Counted from the first letter of the stretch, positions 17,293-26,928 are shown. The stretch: 64,000 nt of DNA from Acidovorax sp. NB1 (GCF_005405905.1 NZ_BJHU01000013.1:343189-407188), one strand, 5' to 3'. Notes: generated by a model not told the origin, from the sequence alone. Program-made: numbers and translations.

Positions 17293-18282
17293 ATGACCCA
17301 CTTACCCCCGCTGTCCCGCCGCGTCCTCCTTGCCACCGCCGCGCTGGCCCTTGCACCAGCCATGGCTTTGGCGCAGTCCTGGCCCACGGCCAAGCCGATC
17401 CGCATTGTGGTGGCCTACCCGGCGGGCGGTGTGAGCGACAACGTGGCGCGTGCCCTGGCAGACAAGCTGGCCGTGCAACTGGGCACGCCGGTGGTCATCG
17501 AGAACAAGGCCGGTGCCAGTGGCAGCCTGGGCGTGGATGCCGTCGCCAAGGCGGCGCCAGATGGCTACACCCTGGGCTTTGCGGCGGTGAGCCCGCTGGC
17601 GCTCAACCCGCACCTGGGCAAGTCGCCGTTCGACCCGCAAAAAGACATTGCCCCGGTGGTGAGCGTGATGTATTCGCCCGTGCTGCTGCTGGGCACATCC
17701 GCCAGCAAGGCGGCAGATTTCAAGGACTTGCTGGCCACCGCGCAGGCGAAGCCTGGGGCCGTGCGCTGGGCGACTTCGGGGCAGGCGTCGCTGGGCCACA
17801 TCATGCTGGAGCAGATCGCGGGCAAGAGCCAGGTGCAGATCACCCACGTGCCCTACAAGGGCGGTGGCCAGCAGATGAACGACGCGCTGGGCGGGCAGTA
17901 CGAAGTGCTGTCCACCAACGCGGGGCCAGCCGTGCTGCAGCACATCAAGGCGGGCAAGCTCAAGCCGCTGGCGGTGGGGGCGCCTGCGCGGCTTGATTCA
18001 CTGCCGCAGGTGCCCACGCTGGCCGAGCTGGGCCAGCCCGCTGCCAACCTGTCGTCGCTGTTCGGCTTCTATGCGCCCGCGCAGACGCCCGCGGCCATGC
18101 TCGACCGTATCAATGCCGAGGTGAACAAGGCGCTCGCCCAGCCAGATATCCGCAGCAAGCTGGAAGCCACCGACAACGTGCCCACAGGCGGTACGGCGGC
18201 CGAGTTTGCGCGCCAGATTGCGCAAGAGTCGGAGAACAACGCGCGCATCATCCGCGCGGCGGGCATCCAGGCCAGCAACTGA
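17293..18282 (+). CDS. Bug/TctC family periplasmic substrate-binding protein
   Basis: Third Bug receptor, 329 residues. The N-terminus [20 protein letters not shown] has a twin-arginine-like pair before the hydrophobic core and a likely cleavage site after AMALAQ, so Tat export is possible. Core motifs: [61 protein letters not shown]. It lies 36 bp after the previous receptor gene and is closed by a bidirectional terminator. No membrane transporter component is nearby. Confidence 0.92.
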   Translation: MTHLPPLSRRVLLATAALALAPAMALAQSWPTAKPIRIVVAYPAGGVSDNVARALADKLAVQLGTPVVIENKAGASGSLGVDAVAKAAPDGYTLGFAAVSPLALNPHLGKSPFDPQKDIAPVVSVMYSPVLLLGTSASKAADFKDLLATAQAKPGAVRWATSGQASLGHIMLEQIAGKSQVQITHVPYKGGGQQMNDALGGQYEVLSTNAGPAVLQHIKAGKLKPLAVGAPARLDSLPQVPTLAELGQPAANLSSLFGFYAPAQTPAAMLDRINAEVNKALAQPDIRSKLEATDNVPTGGTAAEFARQIAQESENNARIIRAAGIQASN

Positions 18283-18311
18283 GAGTTTGTGCTTTCTCCA
18301 TAACCAAACAA

Positions 18312-18339
18312 AAAGGGCCCTGGATGACCAGGGCCCTTT
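18312..18339. terminator. Bidirectional terminator between convergent genes
   Basis: A perfect 12-bp stem (AAAGGGCCCTGG / CCAGGGCCCTTT) with loop ATGA. The A and T flanks on both sides suit termination for the Bug gene (plus) and for the EAL-HDOD gene (minus). Confidence 0.88.
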
Positions 18340-18384
18340 GACTTTGGGCGGCTGCGGCGGCCATGCGCGCCACAGGCCGGTGCG

Positions 18385-19665
18385 TCACTCCTCGTTGAGG
18401 CTTTCGGCCCAGGTCAGCGCCTGAAGGTGGGCCCAGTTGACCTGGCGGTTGGACAGGTGCAGCGCGTCAGCGTTCTTGGCAAAGGCCACTTCATCACCAC
18501 TCTCACAAGCCTTGGTCAGCTCCAGGAAGGGCGCAAACACACCGGTGCCGCGCAGCAGGGCGTCCATCACGGGCTCGGGCAGGGCCACTGACTCCAGTGC
18601 CTTCTCCAGTGGCACGTTCAGCATGGTATCGAGCAATGAGAACACGCCCACCACAAAGGCGTTGTCGCAGTCTTCAGGCGGCAGCAACTCGGCGGCCAGC
18701 AGCTCCATCAGGCGGCCACGGACCACGGCGGTCTGGCCCACAGCCGGTGGCGCACCACCAGCGCGCGAGGTGGTCATCAAAAGTGCCGCCCAGCGGAACA
18801 GTTTTTTCAGGCCCAGGATCATCACCGCGTGGCGGAACGAGGTGATCTCGCACGACAGGCCAAAACCCGACGAGTTGATGAAACGCAGCAGGTTGAAAGA
18901 CAGGGTGGGGTCTTTCTTGAGCAGGTCTTCGATCTCGGCCGTGCTGGCCTGTTTGCGCACCAGGTTGATGAGCTGGATGATCGTGGCCTGCGAGGGGCGG
19001 ATGGTGGTGGCCTTGACCAGCGAGGGCAGGGCGAACCAGTAGCCCTGGAACAGCTTCACGCCCAGGCCCTTCATCAGCTCGTACTGCTCGGCCGTTTCCA
19101 CCTTTTCGGCCACCAGGGTGGCTTTGCTGTGGGTGGTGGCAAACTTGACCAGCGGCGCGGCCAGCTCAGGTTTGAAGGCCTGCATGTCCAGCTTGATGAA
19201 GGCTGCCAGGGGCAGCCAGCTGGTGTAGGCACGCTTGAGGGCCTGCTGGTCAAACGCCAGGCGGAAGCCTCGGGTGCGCAGGGCCTCCAGCGTGGGCAGG
19301 CGACCTTCGATTTCCTCGGGCGTGGCGCCATCGGGCAAGGGCGGGACTTCAAGCACCACCTTTTCGGGGTGGATCAGCTCCAGGTGGCCGCCCGAGAGGC
19401 TGTCGTGCGTGCAGTTGATGAACACCGTCTTCTTGCCCACCAGGGCCTCGGTGCCCGCGTAGGACAGGGCGTTGAACAGCAGGGCGGCGTCGCTGGCGGC
19501 GGTGTGCGAGTCGGAGGCCGTGGAGCGGTCAAACAGTTCGTAGCCATAAACCGCTCTGCTTTCGTCCACGATGGCCTGGCGGGCAATGATGGCGAGGTTC
19601 TCGTCCACCGGCTCCACCGCTGGGGATGCAGCGTCCGGGGTGTCTTGTTCAGGTGTGCTCGACAT
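18385..19665 (-). CDS. EAL-HDOD signalling protein (YuxH-like)
   Basis: 426 residues. The N-terminal half is a divergent EAL fold: IIARQAIVDESRAVYGYELF at 26-45 replaces the EAL signature with ELF, followed by EKVETAEQYELMKGLGVKLF and QGYWFALPSLV. The C-terminal half is an HDOD domain (LLKKDPTLSFNLLRFINSS, then TSFRHAVMILGLKKLFRWAA). Several EAL catalytic residues appear missing, so a c-di-GMP or protein-binding role is more likely than phosphodiesterase activity; this is inference. The neighbouring minus-strand gene upstream is a close paralogue with the same architecture. Confidence 0.88.
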   Translation of the reverse strand: MSSTPEQDTPDAASPAVEPVDENLAIIARQAIVDESRAVYGYELFDRSTASDSHTAASDAALLFNALSYAGTEALVGKKTVFINCTHDSLSGGHLELIHPEKVVLEVPPLPDGATPEEIEGRLPTLEALRTRGFRLAFDQQALKRAYTSWLPLAAFIKLDMQAFKPELAAPLVKFATTHSKATLVAEKVETAEQYELMKGLGVKLFQGYWFALPSLVKATTIRPSQATIIQLINLVRKQASTAEIEDLLKKDPTLSFNLLRFINSSGFGLSCEITSFRHAVMILGLKKLFRWAALLMTTSRAGGAPPAVGQTAVVRGRLMELLAAELLPPEDCDNAFVVGVFSLLDTMLNVPLEKALESVALPEPVMDALLRGTGVFAPFLELTKACESGDEVAFAKNADALHLSNRQVNWAHLQALTWAESLNEE

Positions 19666-19774
19666 GGGGTCTGCTGTAGTGAAAGGCTAGTTCTTGGCGA
19701 TTCTAGACCCCCGTGGCCTTGCCGCGAACCAATAGATGGCAGCAGGCCGCGCTGCTGCGCTGGCAGGGGCCGGA

Positions 19775-21043
19775 TCAGTCGCCCAGGTGGTCTGCCCAGG
19801 CCAGCGCCTGCAGGTGGGCAAAGTTGATTTGCTGGCTGGTGAGGTGCAGCAGCCCGGCTGTGCGGTCGAAAACGGCATCGTCGCTTGACTCACAAGCTTC
19901 GGCCAGCGTGAGCAGGTCGCCCAGGAAGCCTTCGCGGCGCAGCAGCGCTGCTGCCACGGGTTCGGGCACGTTCAGCAGGCCCAGGGCGGACTCCATGGGC
20001 ATTGACAGCATCACGTCCAGCAGCGAGAAGATACCGACCACAAAGGCCTGATCGGCTTCTTCGGGGGGGAGGGTCTCCAGCGCCAGCAGTTCCATGAGGC
20101 GGCCCCGCACCACGGCCGTCTGGCCAACTGACGAAGGCGTGCCCCCGGCGCGCGAGGCCGTGAGCAGCAGCGCCGCCCAGCGGAACAGTTTTTTTAGGCC
20201 CATGAGCATCACGGCCTGGCGGAAGGAGGTGATCTCGCGCGACAGGCCGAAACCTGCTGAGTTGATCAGGCGCATGAGGTTGAAGGCCAGGCCTGCATCC
20301 TTCTTGAGGGTTTCCTCGATGTCGTCGGTACTCGCCTGTTTGCGCACCTGGTTGATGAGTTCGATGATGCTGGCCTGCGAGGGCGCGAGCAGTTTGGCTT
20401 CCACCAGAGAGGGCCGCGCAAACCAGTAGCCCTGGAACATCTGCACGCCCTGGCTGGACACCATGTCGTACTGCTGTGCGGTTTCGACCTTTTCAGCGAT
20501 CAGCTCGGCCTGAGAGTTGCGCCCCGCATAGCTGATGAGCACTGCCAGCTGGTCCGGCGCCAGCACGGAGAGGTCGAGCTTGATGTAGTCGGCCAGTGGC
20601 AACCAGGGCGCGTAGGCCGATTGCAGCACCGTGTGGTTGAACGCCAGGTGAAAGCCGCGGTCGCGCAGCCCGGCCAGGATGGGCATGCGGGTGGCGACTT
20701 CTTCGGCGGCAGCATGGCCCAGGGGTGGGATCTCCAGCACCACCTTGTCGGGGTCCACCAGCTCCAGGTGGCCGCCCGAGAGGCTTTCGTGCGTGCAGTT
20801 CACAAAGATGAGCTTCTTGCCCACCAGCTCTTCGGTGCCCGCATGCGAGAGCGCCGTGAAGACCAGGATCACATCGGTGGCCGCCGTGTGCGCCGCGCCG
20901 CTGCGCGAGCGGTTGAACAGCTCGTAGCCCACCACCACCTGCTGTGCGTTCACGATGGCTTGCCGCGCAATCATGGCGACCGAGGACTGGTTGCCAGGAG
21001 GCGGGGGCGTGAGGGAGAGCCCGGGGGAGGTGGGTGAAGTCAT
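19775..21043 (-). CDS. EAL-HDOD signalling protein (YuxH-like), paralogue
   Basis: 422 residues with the same two-domain plan as the downstream gene: degenerate EAL (ARQAIVNAQQVVVGYELF) and HDOD (LKKDAGLAFNLMRLINSAGF). The two proteins agree in long blocks such as FRWAALL, SRAGG, VGQTAVVRGRLMELLA and FVVGIFSLLD, so they arose by tandem duplication. The N-terminus before residue 20 is Pro/Ser-rich and not shared. The 109 bp between the genes could hold a separate promoter. Confidence 0.88.
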   Translation of the reverse strand: MTSPTSPGLSLTPPPPGNQSSVAMIARQAIVNAQQVVVGYELFNRSRSGAAHTAATDVILVFTALSHAGTEELVGKKLIFVNCTHESLSGGHLELVDPDKVVLEIPPLGHAAAEEVATRMPILAGLRDRGFHLAFNHTVLQSAYAPWLPLADYIKLDLSVLAPDQLAVLISYAGRNSQAELIAEKVETAQQYDMVSSQGVQMFQGYWFARPSLVEAKLLAPSQASIIELINQVRKQASTDDIEETLKKDAGLAFNLMRLINSAGFGLSREITSFRQAVMLMGLKKLFRWAALLLTASRAGGTPSSVGQTAVVRGRLMELLALETLPPEEADQAFVVGIFSLLDVMLSMPMESALGLLNVPEPVAAALLRREGFLGDLLTLAEACESSDDAVFDRTAGLLHLTSQQINFAHLQALAWADHLGD

Positions 21044-21145
21044 GGGGGGAGTATGGAAGAAAGAGGGGCCGGTGTCTGCGGCGACCTGTGGCGGCCTGCA
21101 CAGCGAATTTTAAAAGCCCGAGCCAGTTCGGCTGTAACCAGAAGA

Positions 21146-21949
21146 TCAGAGCTGCTGCAGCCAGCGCAGTTCGTTGTCGGTAAAACCTGCCTTGCGGCGG
21201 GCGGTTTCGTTGAATGGCGGCTTCAGGCGCGGGGCCTCGTATTGTGCGACCAGGGTGCCGTAGTGGGTTTCGGGGTCGTGCCCCGCACGCTCGCACAGCC
21301 AGCGGTACCAGTGGTTGCCGATGGCCACGTGGCCGACTTCGTCGCGCAGGATGATGTCCAGGATGGCCACCGCCGCCAGCGCATCGGGTGCGCCCACCTG
21401 GCGCAGCTTGGCCTGAATCTGGGGCGTGGCGTCCAGCCCGCGAGCCTCCAGCGTGCGCGGCACCAGGGCCATGCGGGCCAGGATGTCGTGGCTGGTCTTC
21501 TCGCACATGGTCCACAAGCCCTGGTGGGCTGGGAAGTCGCCGTAGTCATGCCCCAGGCTGCGCAGGTGGTCGCGCAGCAGCCTGAAATGCCGTGCCTCCT
21601 CGGCCGCGACCAGCACCCAGTCAAGGTAATAGGCCTGTGGCATGCCGCCGAAGCGCCACACGGCGTCCAGCGCCAGGTTGATGGCGTTGAATTCGATGTG
21701 GGCAATTGCGTGGATCAGCACTGCGCGGCCTTCGGGGGTAGCAGGCGAGCGCCGGGCCACATCCGTATGGCGCCGCAATTCCGGCCGCGCGGGGCGGCCG
21801 GGCAGGTCGTGCGCGTTGCTGGGCGGGGTGGGGGTATTGTCTGCTATCGAAAGCGTAGCTGCTTGGGTATACAGGTCCAGCGCAGCGGCCGCTTTTTGTT
21901 CAGGGTCTGCAAGGCACAAGACCTGCAGTGCACGTTGGCGAAGCTCCAT
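21146..21949 (-). CDS. Ferritin-like DUF455 protein
   Basis: 267 residues from the ATG at 21949. The family has a four-helix ferritin-like fold. The likely di-iron residues are in HAIAHIEFNAINLALDAVWR, LVAAEEARHFRLL and RDEVGHVAIGNHWY, each with Glu/His pairs. Function is not established; DUF455 proteins are sometimes linked to stress or tRNA modification by distant similarity to MiaE, which I cannot confirm here. Residues about 18-36 (KAAAALDLYTQAATLSIAD) are encoded by a copy of the dispersed palindromic element. Divergent from the gamma-carbonic anhydrase gene (114 bp). Confidence 0.85.
   Translation of the reverse strand: MELRQRALQVLCLADPEQKAAAALDLYTQAATLSIADNTPTPPSNAHDLPGRPARPELRRHTDVARRSPATPEGRAVLIHAIAHIEFNAINLALDAVWRFGGMPQAYYLDWVLVAAEEARHFRLLRDHLRSLGHDYGDFPAHQGLWTMCEKTSHDILARMALVPRTLEARGLDATPQIQAKLRQVGAPDALAAVAILDIILRDEVGHVAIGNHWYRWLCERAGHDPETHYGTLVAQYEAPRLKPPFNETARRKAGFTDNELRWLQQL
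21842..21898 (+). repeat. Dispersed palindromic element inside the DUF455 gene
   Basis: The + strand reads TGCTATCGAAAGCGTAGCTGCTTGG, then GTATACAGG, then AGCGCAGCGGCCGCTTTTT, matching the other copies. It lies near the N-terminus of the coding region without breaking the frame. Confidence 0.65.
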
Positions 21950-22063
21950 CCTTACAATTCTAGGCCGTTGCCAACGGTGCCCACAGACGCGTGGCGCCAC
22001 TGGCTGGCGCTTCCCCCATTCCAAAACGCAGGCCCGGATGCCTGCCCCCACGGAGACTTTTGC

Positions 22064-22588
22064 ATGGCGATTTACGAACTCGATGGTGTGGCGCCCCAGG
22101 TGCCGACATCAGCCTGGGTGGCTGACAGCGCCCAGGTGATGGGCAATGTGGTGCTGGGCGAAGACGCCAGCGTGTGGTTTGGCACCGTGGTCCGGGGCGA
22201 TACCGAGACCATCACCATCGGCGCGGGCTCCAACATCCAGGACGCCAGCGTGCTGCACGCCGACATCGGCAAGCCCCTGGTGGTGGGCGAGCGCGTGACG
22301 GTGGGCCACCAGGTCATGCTGCACGGCTGCACGATTGGCGACGAATCCTTGATCGGCATTGGCGCCGTGGTGCTCAATGGCGCCAAGATCGGCAAAAACT
22401 GCCTGGTGGGCGCGGGCGCGCTGGTCACCGAAGGCAAGGAGTTTCCCGATGGTTCCATGATCATCGGCAGCCCTGCCAAGGCCGTACGCGAACTCACGCC
22501 CGAGCAGATCGAGGGCCTGCGCCAAAGCGCCCAACACTACATCGACAATGCGCGCCGTTTCCGAAGCGGCCTGCGCAAGATCGGCTGA
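22064..22588 (+). CDS. Gamma-carbonic anhydrase family protein (YrdA/PaaY-like)
   Basis: 174-residue left-handed beta-helix protein. Hexapeptide repeats run from about residue 15 to 130. Likely zinc histidines are in VLHADIG, VTVGHQVMLHGC, with Arg/Asp in VVRGD, as in gamma-type carbonic anhydrases. The C-terminal helix is LTPEQIEGLRQSAQHYIDNA. Most bacterial members of this group have unproven or weak carbonic anhydrase activity, so the name denotes family only. Start at 22064 (MAIYELDG) matches relatives. Followed 47 bp later by hslO. Confidence 0.92.
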   Translation: MAIYELDGVAPQVPTSAWVADSAQVMGNVVLGEDASVWFGTVVRGDTETITIGAGSNIQDASVLHADIGKPLVVGERVTVGHQVMLHGCTIGDESLIGIGAVVLNGAKIGKNCLVGAGALVTEGKEFPDGSMIIGSPAKAVRELTPEQIEGLRQSAQHYIDNARRFRSGLRKIG

Positions 22589-22635
22589 GCGGGCATCGCC
22601 GCCGCCTGCCACCTCATTTTTTCTGGAACCCCTGC

Positions 22636-23628
22636 GTGTCTGAACTCCACAAGTTTCTTTTTGATGGCCTGCCTGTGCGCGGCATGATCGTGCGCCTGAC
22701 CGATGCCTGGACCGAAATCTTGCGCCGCCGCGCCAGCAACACCAGCACGGGCGCCTACCCCGCGCCCGTGAGTGAGCTGCTGGGCGAGATGGCGGCAGCC
22801 GGGGTGCTCATGCAGTCCAACATCAAGTTCAACGGTGCGCTGGTGCTGCAGGTGTTTGGTGATGGCCCCGTCAAGCTGGCCGTGACCGAGGTGCAGTCGG
22901 ACCTGAGCCTGCGCGCCACGGCCACGGTGAATGGCGAGGTGCTGCCGGATGCGAAGCTGAGCCAGATGGTCAATGTGGGCGGCGGTGGCCGCTGCGCCAT
23001 CACGCTGGACCCCAAGGACCGCCACCCCGGCCAGCAGCCCTACCAGGGTGTGGTTCCGCTGCATGGCGACCACCATGAAAAGCTGGAGCGGCTGTCGGAT
23101 GTGCTGCAGCACTACATGCTGCAGTCCGAGCAGCTCGACACCATTCTGGTGCTGGGCGCCAACGAGCAGGTGGCGGCAGGCCTTTTGATCCAGCGCATGC
23201 CCATCAAGGGCGAAGGCAACCTGGCTGCGGGCCTCTCGCACCGCGAGAACGAAGACCAGATCGGCCACAACGAGGATTACAACCGCATCGCCCATCTGGC
23301 CGCGAGCCTCACGCGCGAAGAGCTGCTGACGCTGGACGTGGACACCATCCTGCGCCGCCTGTTCTGGGAAGAGAAGCTGCTGCGCTTCGAGCCGCAGCAG
23401 GGCGCCAGCGGCCCGCGTTTTGCCTGCACCTGCAGCCGTGAACGCGTCAGCAACATGCTGCGCAACCTGGGTGTGGAAGAGGCCGAGAGCATCCTTGCCG
23501 AGCGCGACGACATCGAGGTCGGGTGCGAGTTTTGCGGCCAGCAGTACCGATTCGATGCCGTGGATGCGGCGCAGATTTTTGTCTCGCCCGCAGCCAGCCA
23601 GCCACCCGGGCCCACGGGCATCCAGTAG
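22636..23628 (+). CDS. hslO: Redox-regulated chaperone Hsp33
   Basis: Cytoplasmic holdase that is switched on by oxidation. A GTG start at 22636 (VSELHKFLF) gives 330 residues. The N-terminal domain begins LPVRGMIVRLTDAWTEIL. The C-terminal zinc redox switch has four cysteines: CTC at 264/266 and CEFC at 297/300, joined by RERVSNMLRNLGVEEAESIL, which is the canonical CxC...CxxC layout. Slightly longer than E. coli Hsp33 (292 residues) owing to a Pro-rich tail. The 237 bp after it hold a TTGACA hexamer at 23716 but no well-spaced -10. Confidence 0.95.
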   Translation: MSELHKFLFDGLPVRGMIVRLTDAWTEILRRRASNTSTGAYPAPVSELLGEMAAAGVLMQSNIKFNGALVLQVFGDGPVKLAVTEVQSDLSLRATATVNGEVLPDAKLSQMVNVGGGGRCAITLDPKDRHPGQQPYQGVVPLHGDHHEKLERLSDVLQHYMLQSEQLDTILVLGANEQVAAGLLIQRMPIKGEGNLAAGLSHRENEDQIGHNEDYNRIAHLAASLTREELLTLDVDTILRRLFWEEKLLRFEPQQGASGPRFACTCSRERVSNMLRNLGVEEAESILAERDDIEVGCEFCGQQYRFDAVDAAQIFVSPAASQPPGPTGIQ

Positions 23629-23865
23629 GGCCCTCCTGGTCAGCAACAACCCGTCTGGGGTCCGCCCGGTGCAGGGCGGCAGTCCCGTGGCCGTGCCTTG
23701 CATGGCTGACCATCGTTGACATTCAATTTTTCCATCCCCGCTTAGGATTCATGGGCCATCGCGCGGCTGCCGTTCCGGCCGCAGCGCGGGGCAGGGGCGC
23801 TGCTAGCGCCGTGGTGGCGGCATGCGGCCGCTGATGGATCTGAGAGAACCTGTTCTGAGGGTGTC

Positions 23866-24357
23866 ATGGAGTTACTACGTCGCGTTCTGGGTGTCCGCCG
23901 TGCCGGTCCGGCGGTTGCAGCGCCCGCGCAGCTGCTGTTCGACAGCGCCGCAGTGCCTGACTCGCGCCGTGGCGACAGCCTGCTGGCGGCCCTGGACATC
24001 GACGCCGCCATCAACGCCCATGAACGCTGGAAAGCCCGCCTGATGGACTACCTGGAGGGCCGCACGGCCGTAGGGCTGGACCCGGCCCTGGTGCGCCGCG
24101 CAGACCACAGCGTGCTGGGCCGTTGGCTGCATGGCGTGGGGGGCGAGGTGCTGGGTGAGCAGCCGGCGTTTCCCCTGCTGGTGGCGCGTTACCAGTATTT
24201 CCACGAGCAGGCCGCCACCCTGGTCGAGCTGGCCCAACAAGGCGAGTGGGACAAGGCAGTGCAGGTGCTCAATGGCGGCTACCGCTATGGCTCCAGCCAG
24301 GTGGTGCTGCTGCTCAAGGAGCTGCAGCGCGGGCTGGTGCGGTCGTTGGCCGAGTAA
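23866..24357 (+). CDS. Stand-alone CZB-like (chemoreceptor zinc-binding) domain protein
   Basis: 163 residues, cytoplasmic. The helical segment AALDIDAAINAHERWKARL at 42-60, then LGRWLHGVGGEVLG and ARYQYFHEQAATLVELAQQGEW, follow the CZB pattern of chemoreceptor and cyclase tails that bind zinc through three His and one Cys. Compared with that pattern, the position before LGRW where Cys is expected is Ser (HSVLGRW), and the first His of the H-x-x-F-H element is Tyr, so metal binding may be altered or lost. No receptor domain is fused. It converges on the next gene with a 38-bp gap. Family assignment is from pattern only. Confidence 0.7.
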   Translation: MELLRRVLGVRRAGPAVAAPAQLLFDSAAVPDSRRGDSLLAALDIDAAINAHERWKARLMDYLEGRTAVGLDPALVRRADHSVLGRWLHGVGGEVLGEQPAFPLLVARYQYFHEQAATLVELAQQGEWDKAVQVLNGGYRYGSSQVVLLLKELQRGLVRSLAE

Positions 24358-24395
24358 GGGCCGAAGGCCCTGCGAGACTGGGAGCTGGCCCAGGC

Positions 24396-24932
24396 TCAAT
24401 CCGGGCGCGTCTGCCGACTGCCTACCAGGCTGGTGAACAGGCGGTGCTCGCAGACTGGGTCACTGCATTTTTCGCAGTTCCAGGCGCGCAGCCGCTGGGT
24501 GTGTATGCTGCTTTCGGCATCAAATACCCCGTTTCCGCATGTTGGGTGTGTCTTTGTAGCTATTGATTTAATAGCATTGAGTGCGTGTTCTGTACGCTTC
24601 TCCCCCTGGCCATAAATCACCCGGTATGGGACCCCCGCCTGCTGCAGTGTCGAGCGCAGCTGCGCATCGACGGCTTCCTGGATGGCGCGGTCTTCGGGCG
24701 GGCATGGGGTGTCCAGCCCCATCAGCAGCACCAGCGTGGCGGTGCGGGCTCTGGGCAGAGGGTCGTGTTGTGCCACTGGCAGGGTGGGCGACATCTCAGG
24801 TGCGGCCACGATGTGCGCTGCAGCCGGCGCAATGTGCTGCCGCAGCGCACCGGCCAGTGCCTCGGCACCTGTGTGTGGGGCGCCCAGCAGAACCACCACG
24901 GGCAGGGGGGTGGCAGGGGGAGGCTGAAGCAC
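24396..24932 (-). CDS. Uncharacterised protein with C-terminal cysteine cluster
   Basis: 178 residues from a GTG at 24932; not recognised. The N-terminus is Pro-rich then hydrophobic (PLPVVVLLGAPHTGAEALAG), loosely like a nucleotide-binding loop but lacking a proper GK[ST]. The middle contains TLVLLMGLDTPCPPEDRAIQEAV and QQAGVPYRVIYGQGE. Residues about 106-126 derive from the dispersed palindromic element (EHALNAIKSIATKT). The tail has THPTCGNG and WNCEKCSDPVCEHRLF, four or five Cys plus His that could bind metal. It lies 70 bp downstream of ftsB on the same strand and may be the last gene of the pyrG-ftsB cluster. Confidence 0.6.
   Translation of the reverse strand: MLQPPPATPLPVVVLLGAPHTGAEALAGALRQHIAPAAAHIVAAPEMSPTLPVAQHDPLPRARTATLVLLMGLDTPCPPEDRAIQEAVDAQLRSTLQQAGVPYRVIYGQGEKRTEHALNAIKSIATKTHPTCGNGVFDAESSIHTQRLRAWNCEKCSDPVCEHRLFTSLVGSRQTRPD
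24553..24616 (+). repeat. Dispersed palindromic element inside the Cys-cluster gene
   Basis: The + strand reads TTTGTAGCTATTGATTTAATAGC, a GTGCG...GTACGC dyad, then CTCCCCCTGGCCATAAAT. It matches the element consensus with the same A/T ends, and is translated as EKRTEHALNAIKSIATKT on the minus strand. Confidence 0.6.
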
Positions 24933-25002
24933 GGAGAAAAGAGGGGCAGGTTGCTGGTGGGCAGCGGCCAGGGCCGTACCGGGCGGCGGCTGGCTCCGCC
25001 GT

Positions 25003-25281
25003 TCAGCGGGGCGTGAACTGCACGTAGACCTCGTTGGGCCTGACCATGCCCAACTCGCTCCGCGCCTTTTCTTCCACCATGTCCAGACCCTCCTTGAGGT
25101 CGTGCACCTCGGAGGTCAGGCGCGCATTGATCTGGCGGGCATGGTCATTGGCCGCCTTCTGTGCATCGATCTGCCGCTGCATTTCGTTGACACGCGGCAC
25201 ACTGCCCCGCCCCAGCCACAGCTGGGCGTGCAGCGCCCCCAGCAAGGCCAGCAGGATGACGGGGACGATGCGGGAGACCAT
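25003..25281 (-). CDS. ftsB: Cell division protein FtsB
   Basis: Bitopic divisome protein that bridges FtsQ and FtsL. 92 residues: a short cytoplasmic N-terminus, one membrane helix (VPVILLALLGALHAQLWLG), then a periplasmic coiled coil (VNEMQRQIDAQKAANDHARQ, INARLTSEVHDLKEG). It ends in the family motif EEKARSELGMVRPNEVYVQF. It lies 176 bp downstream of eno, the classic eno-ftsB order. Confidence 0.94.
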   Translation of the reverse strand: MVSRIVPVILLALLGALHAQLWLGRGSVPRVNEMQRQIDAQKAANDHARQINARLTSEVHDLKEGLDMVEEKARSELGMVRPNEVYVQFTPR

Positions 25282-25374
25282 GGCGACGGTTCAACCCCTT
25301 GCACGATGTTGAGTCACTAGGCCGACGGCACTGGGCCATGCCTGTGCTCTGGGCGCGCTGCACGCCAGTGCACC

Positions 25375-25457
25375 CGTGGAGCCGGCTTGGCCGGGCCACT
25401 GGGTGCGTCCCCCTTCCGCAGGAGAGGGGGAAGACGCGAAGCGGCTCAGGGGGTGCT
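25375..25457 (-). repeat. GC-rich 3'-UTR repeat, copy after eno
   Basis: The sequence GCGTCCCCCTTCCGCAGGAG, then AGGGGGAAGACGCGAAGCGG and CTCAGGGGGT, ends just before the eno stop codon. The same blocks, separated by an insertion, occur at 48.13-48.28 kb directly after ridA. Its CCCCCTTCC / GGGGGAAG arms can pair, so it may act as a 3' hairpin. Confidence 0.55.
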
Positions 25458-26768
<1,311 letters not shown>

Positions 26769-26845
26769 TCATTCAGACGGGCGGGACGGGCTTGGCTTGT
26801 TCAGGCCAAATGGCAAAATGGCCGCTTGGGCGCGTCTGTAGTCAT

Positions 26846-26880
26846 TTTATGCTACTGATTTGATAGTGAATCAGTCTGCA
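26846..26880. repeat. Partial palindromic element upstream of eno
   Basis: TATGCTACTGATTTGATAGTG resembles the left half of the dispersed element (TTTGCTAT...TTTGATAG). It also forms a separate dyad, ACTGATT (26854-26860) with AATCAGT (26869-26875). It lies in the 184-bp gap between DUF1330 and eno and could influence eno expression. Confidence 0.4.
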
Positions 26881-26928
26881 GGTACGAACCGGGTACAACC
26901 CGACCAGCGTGAGCTGGCCACCTTGTTC

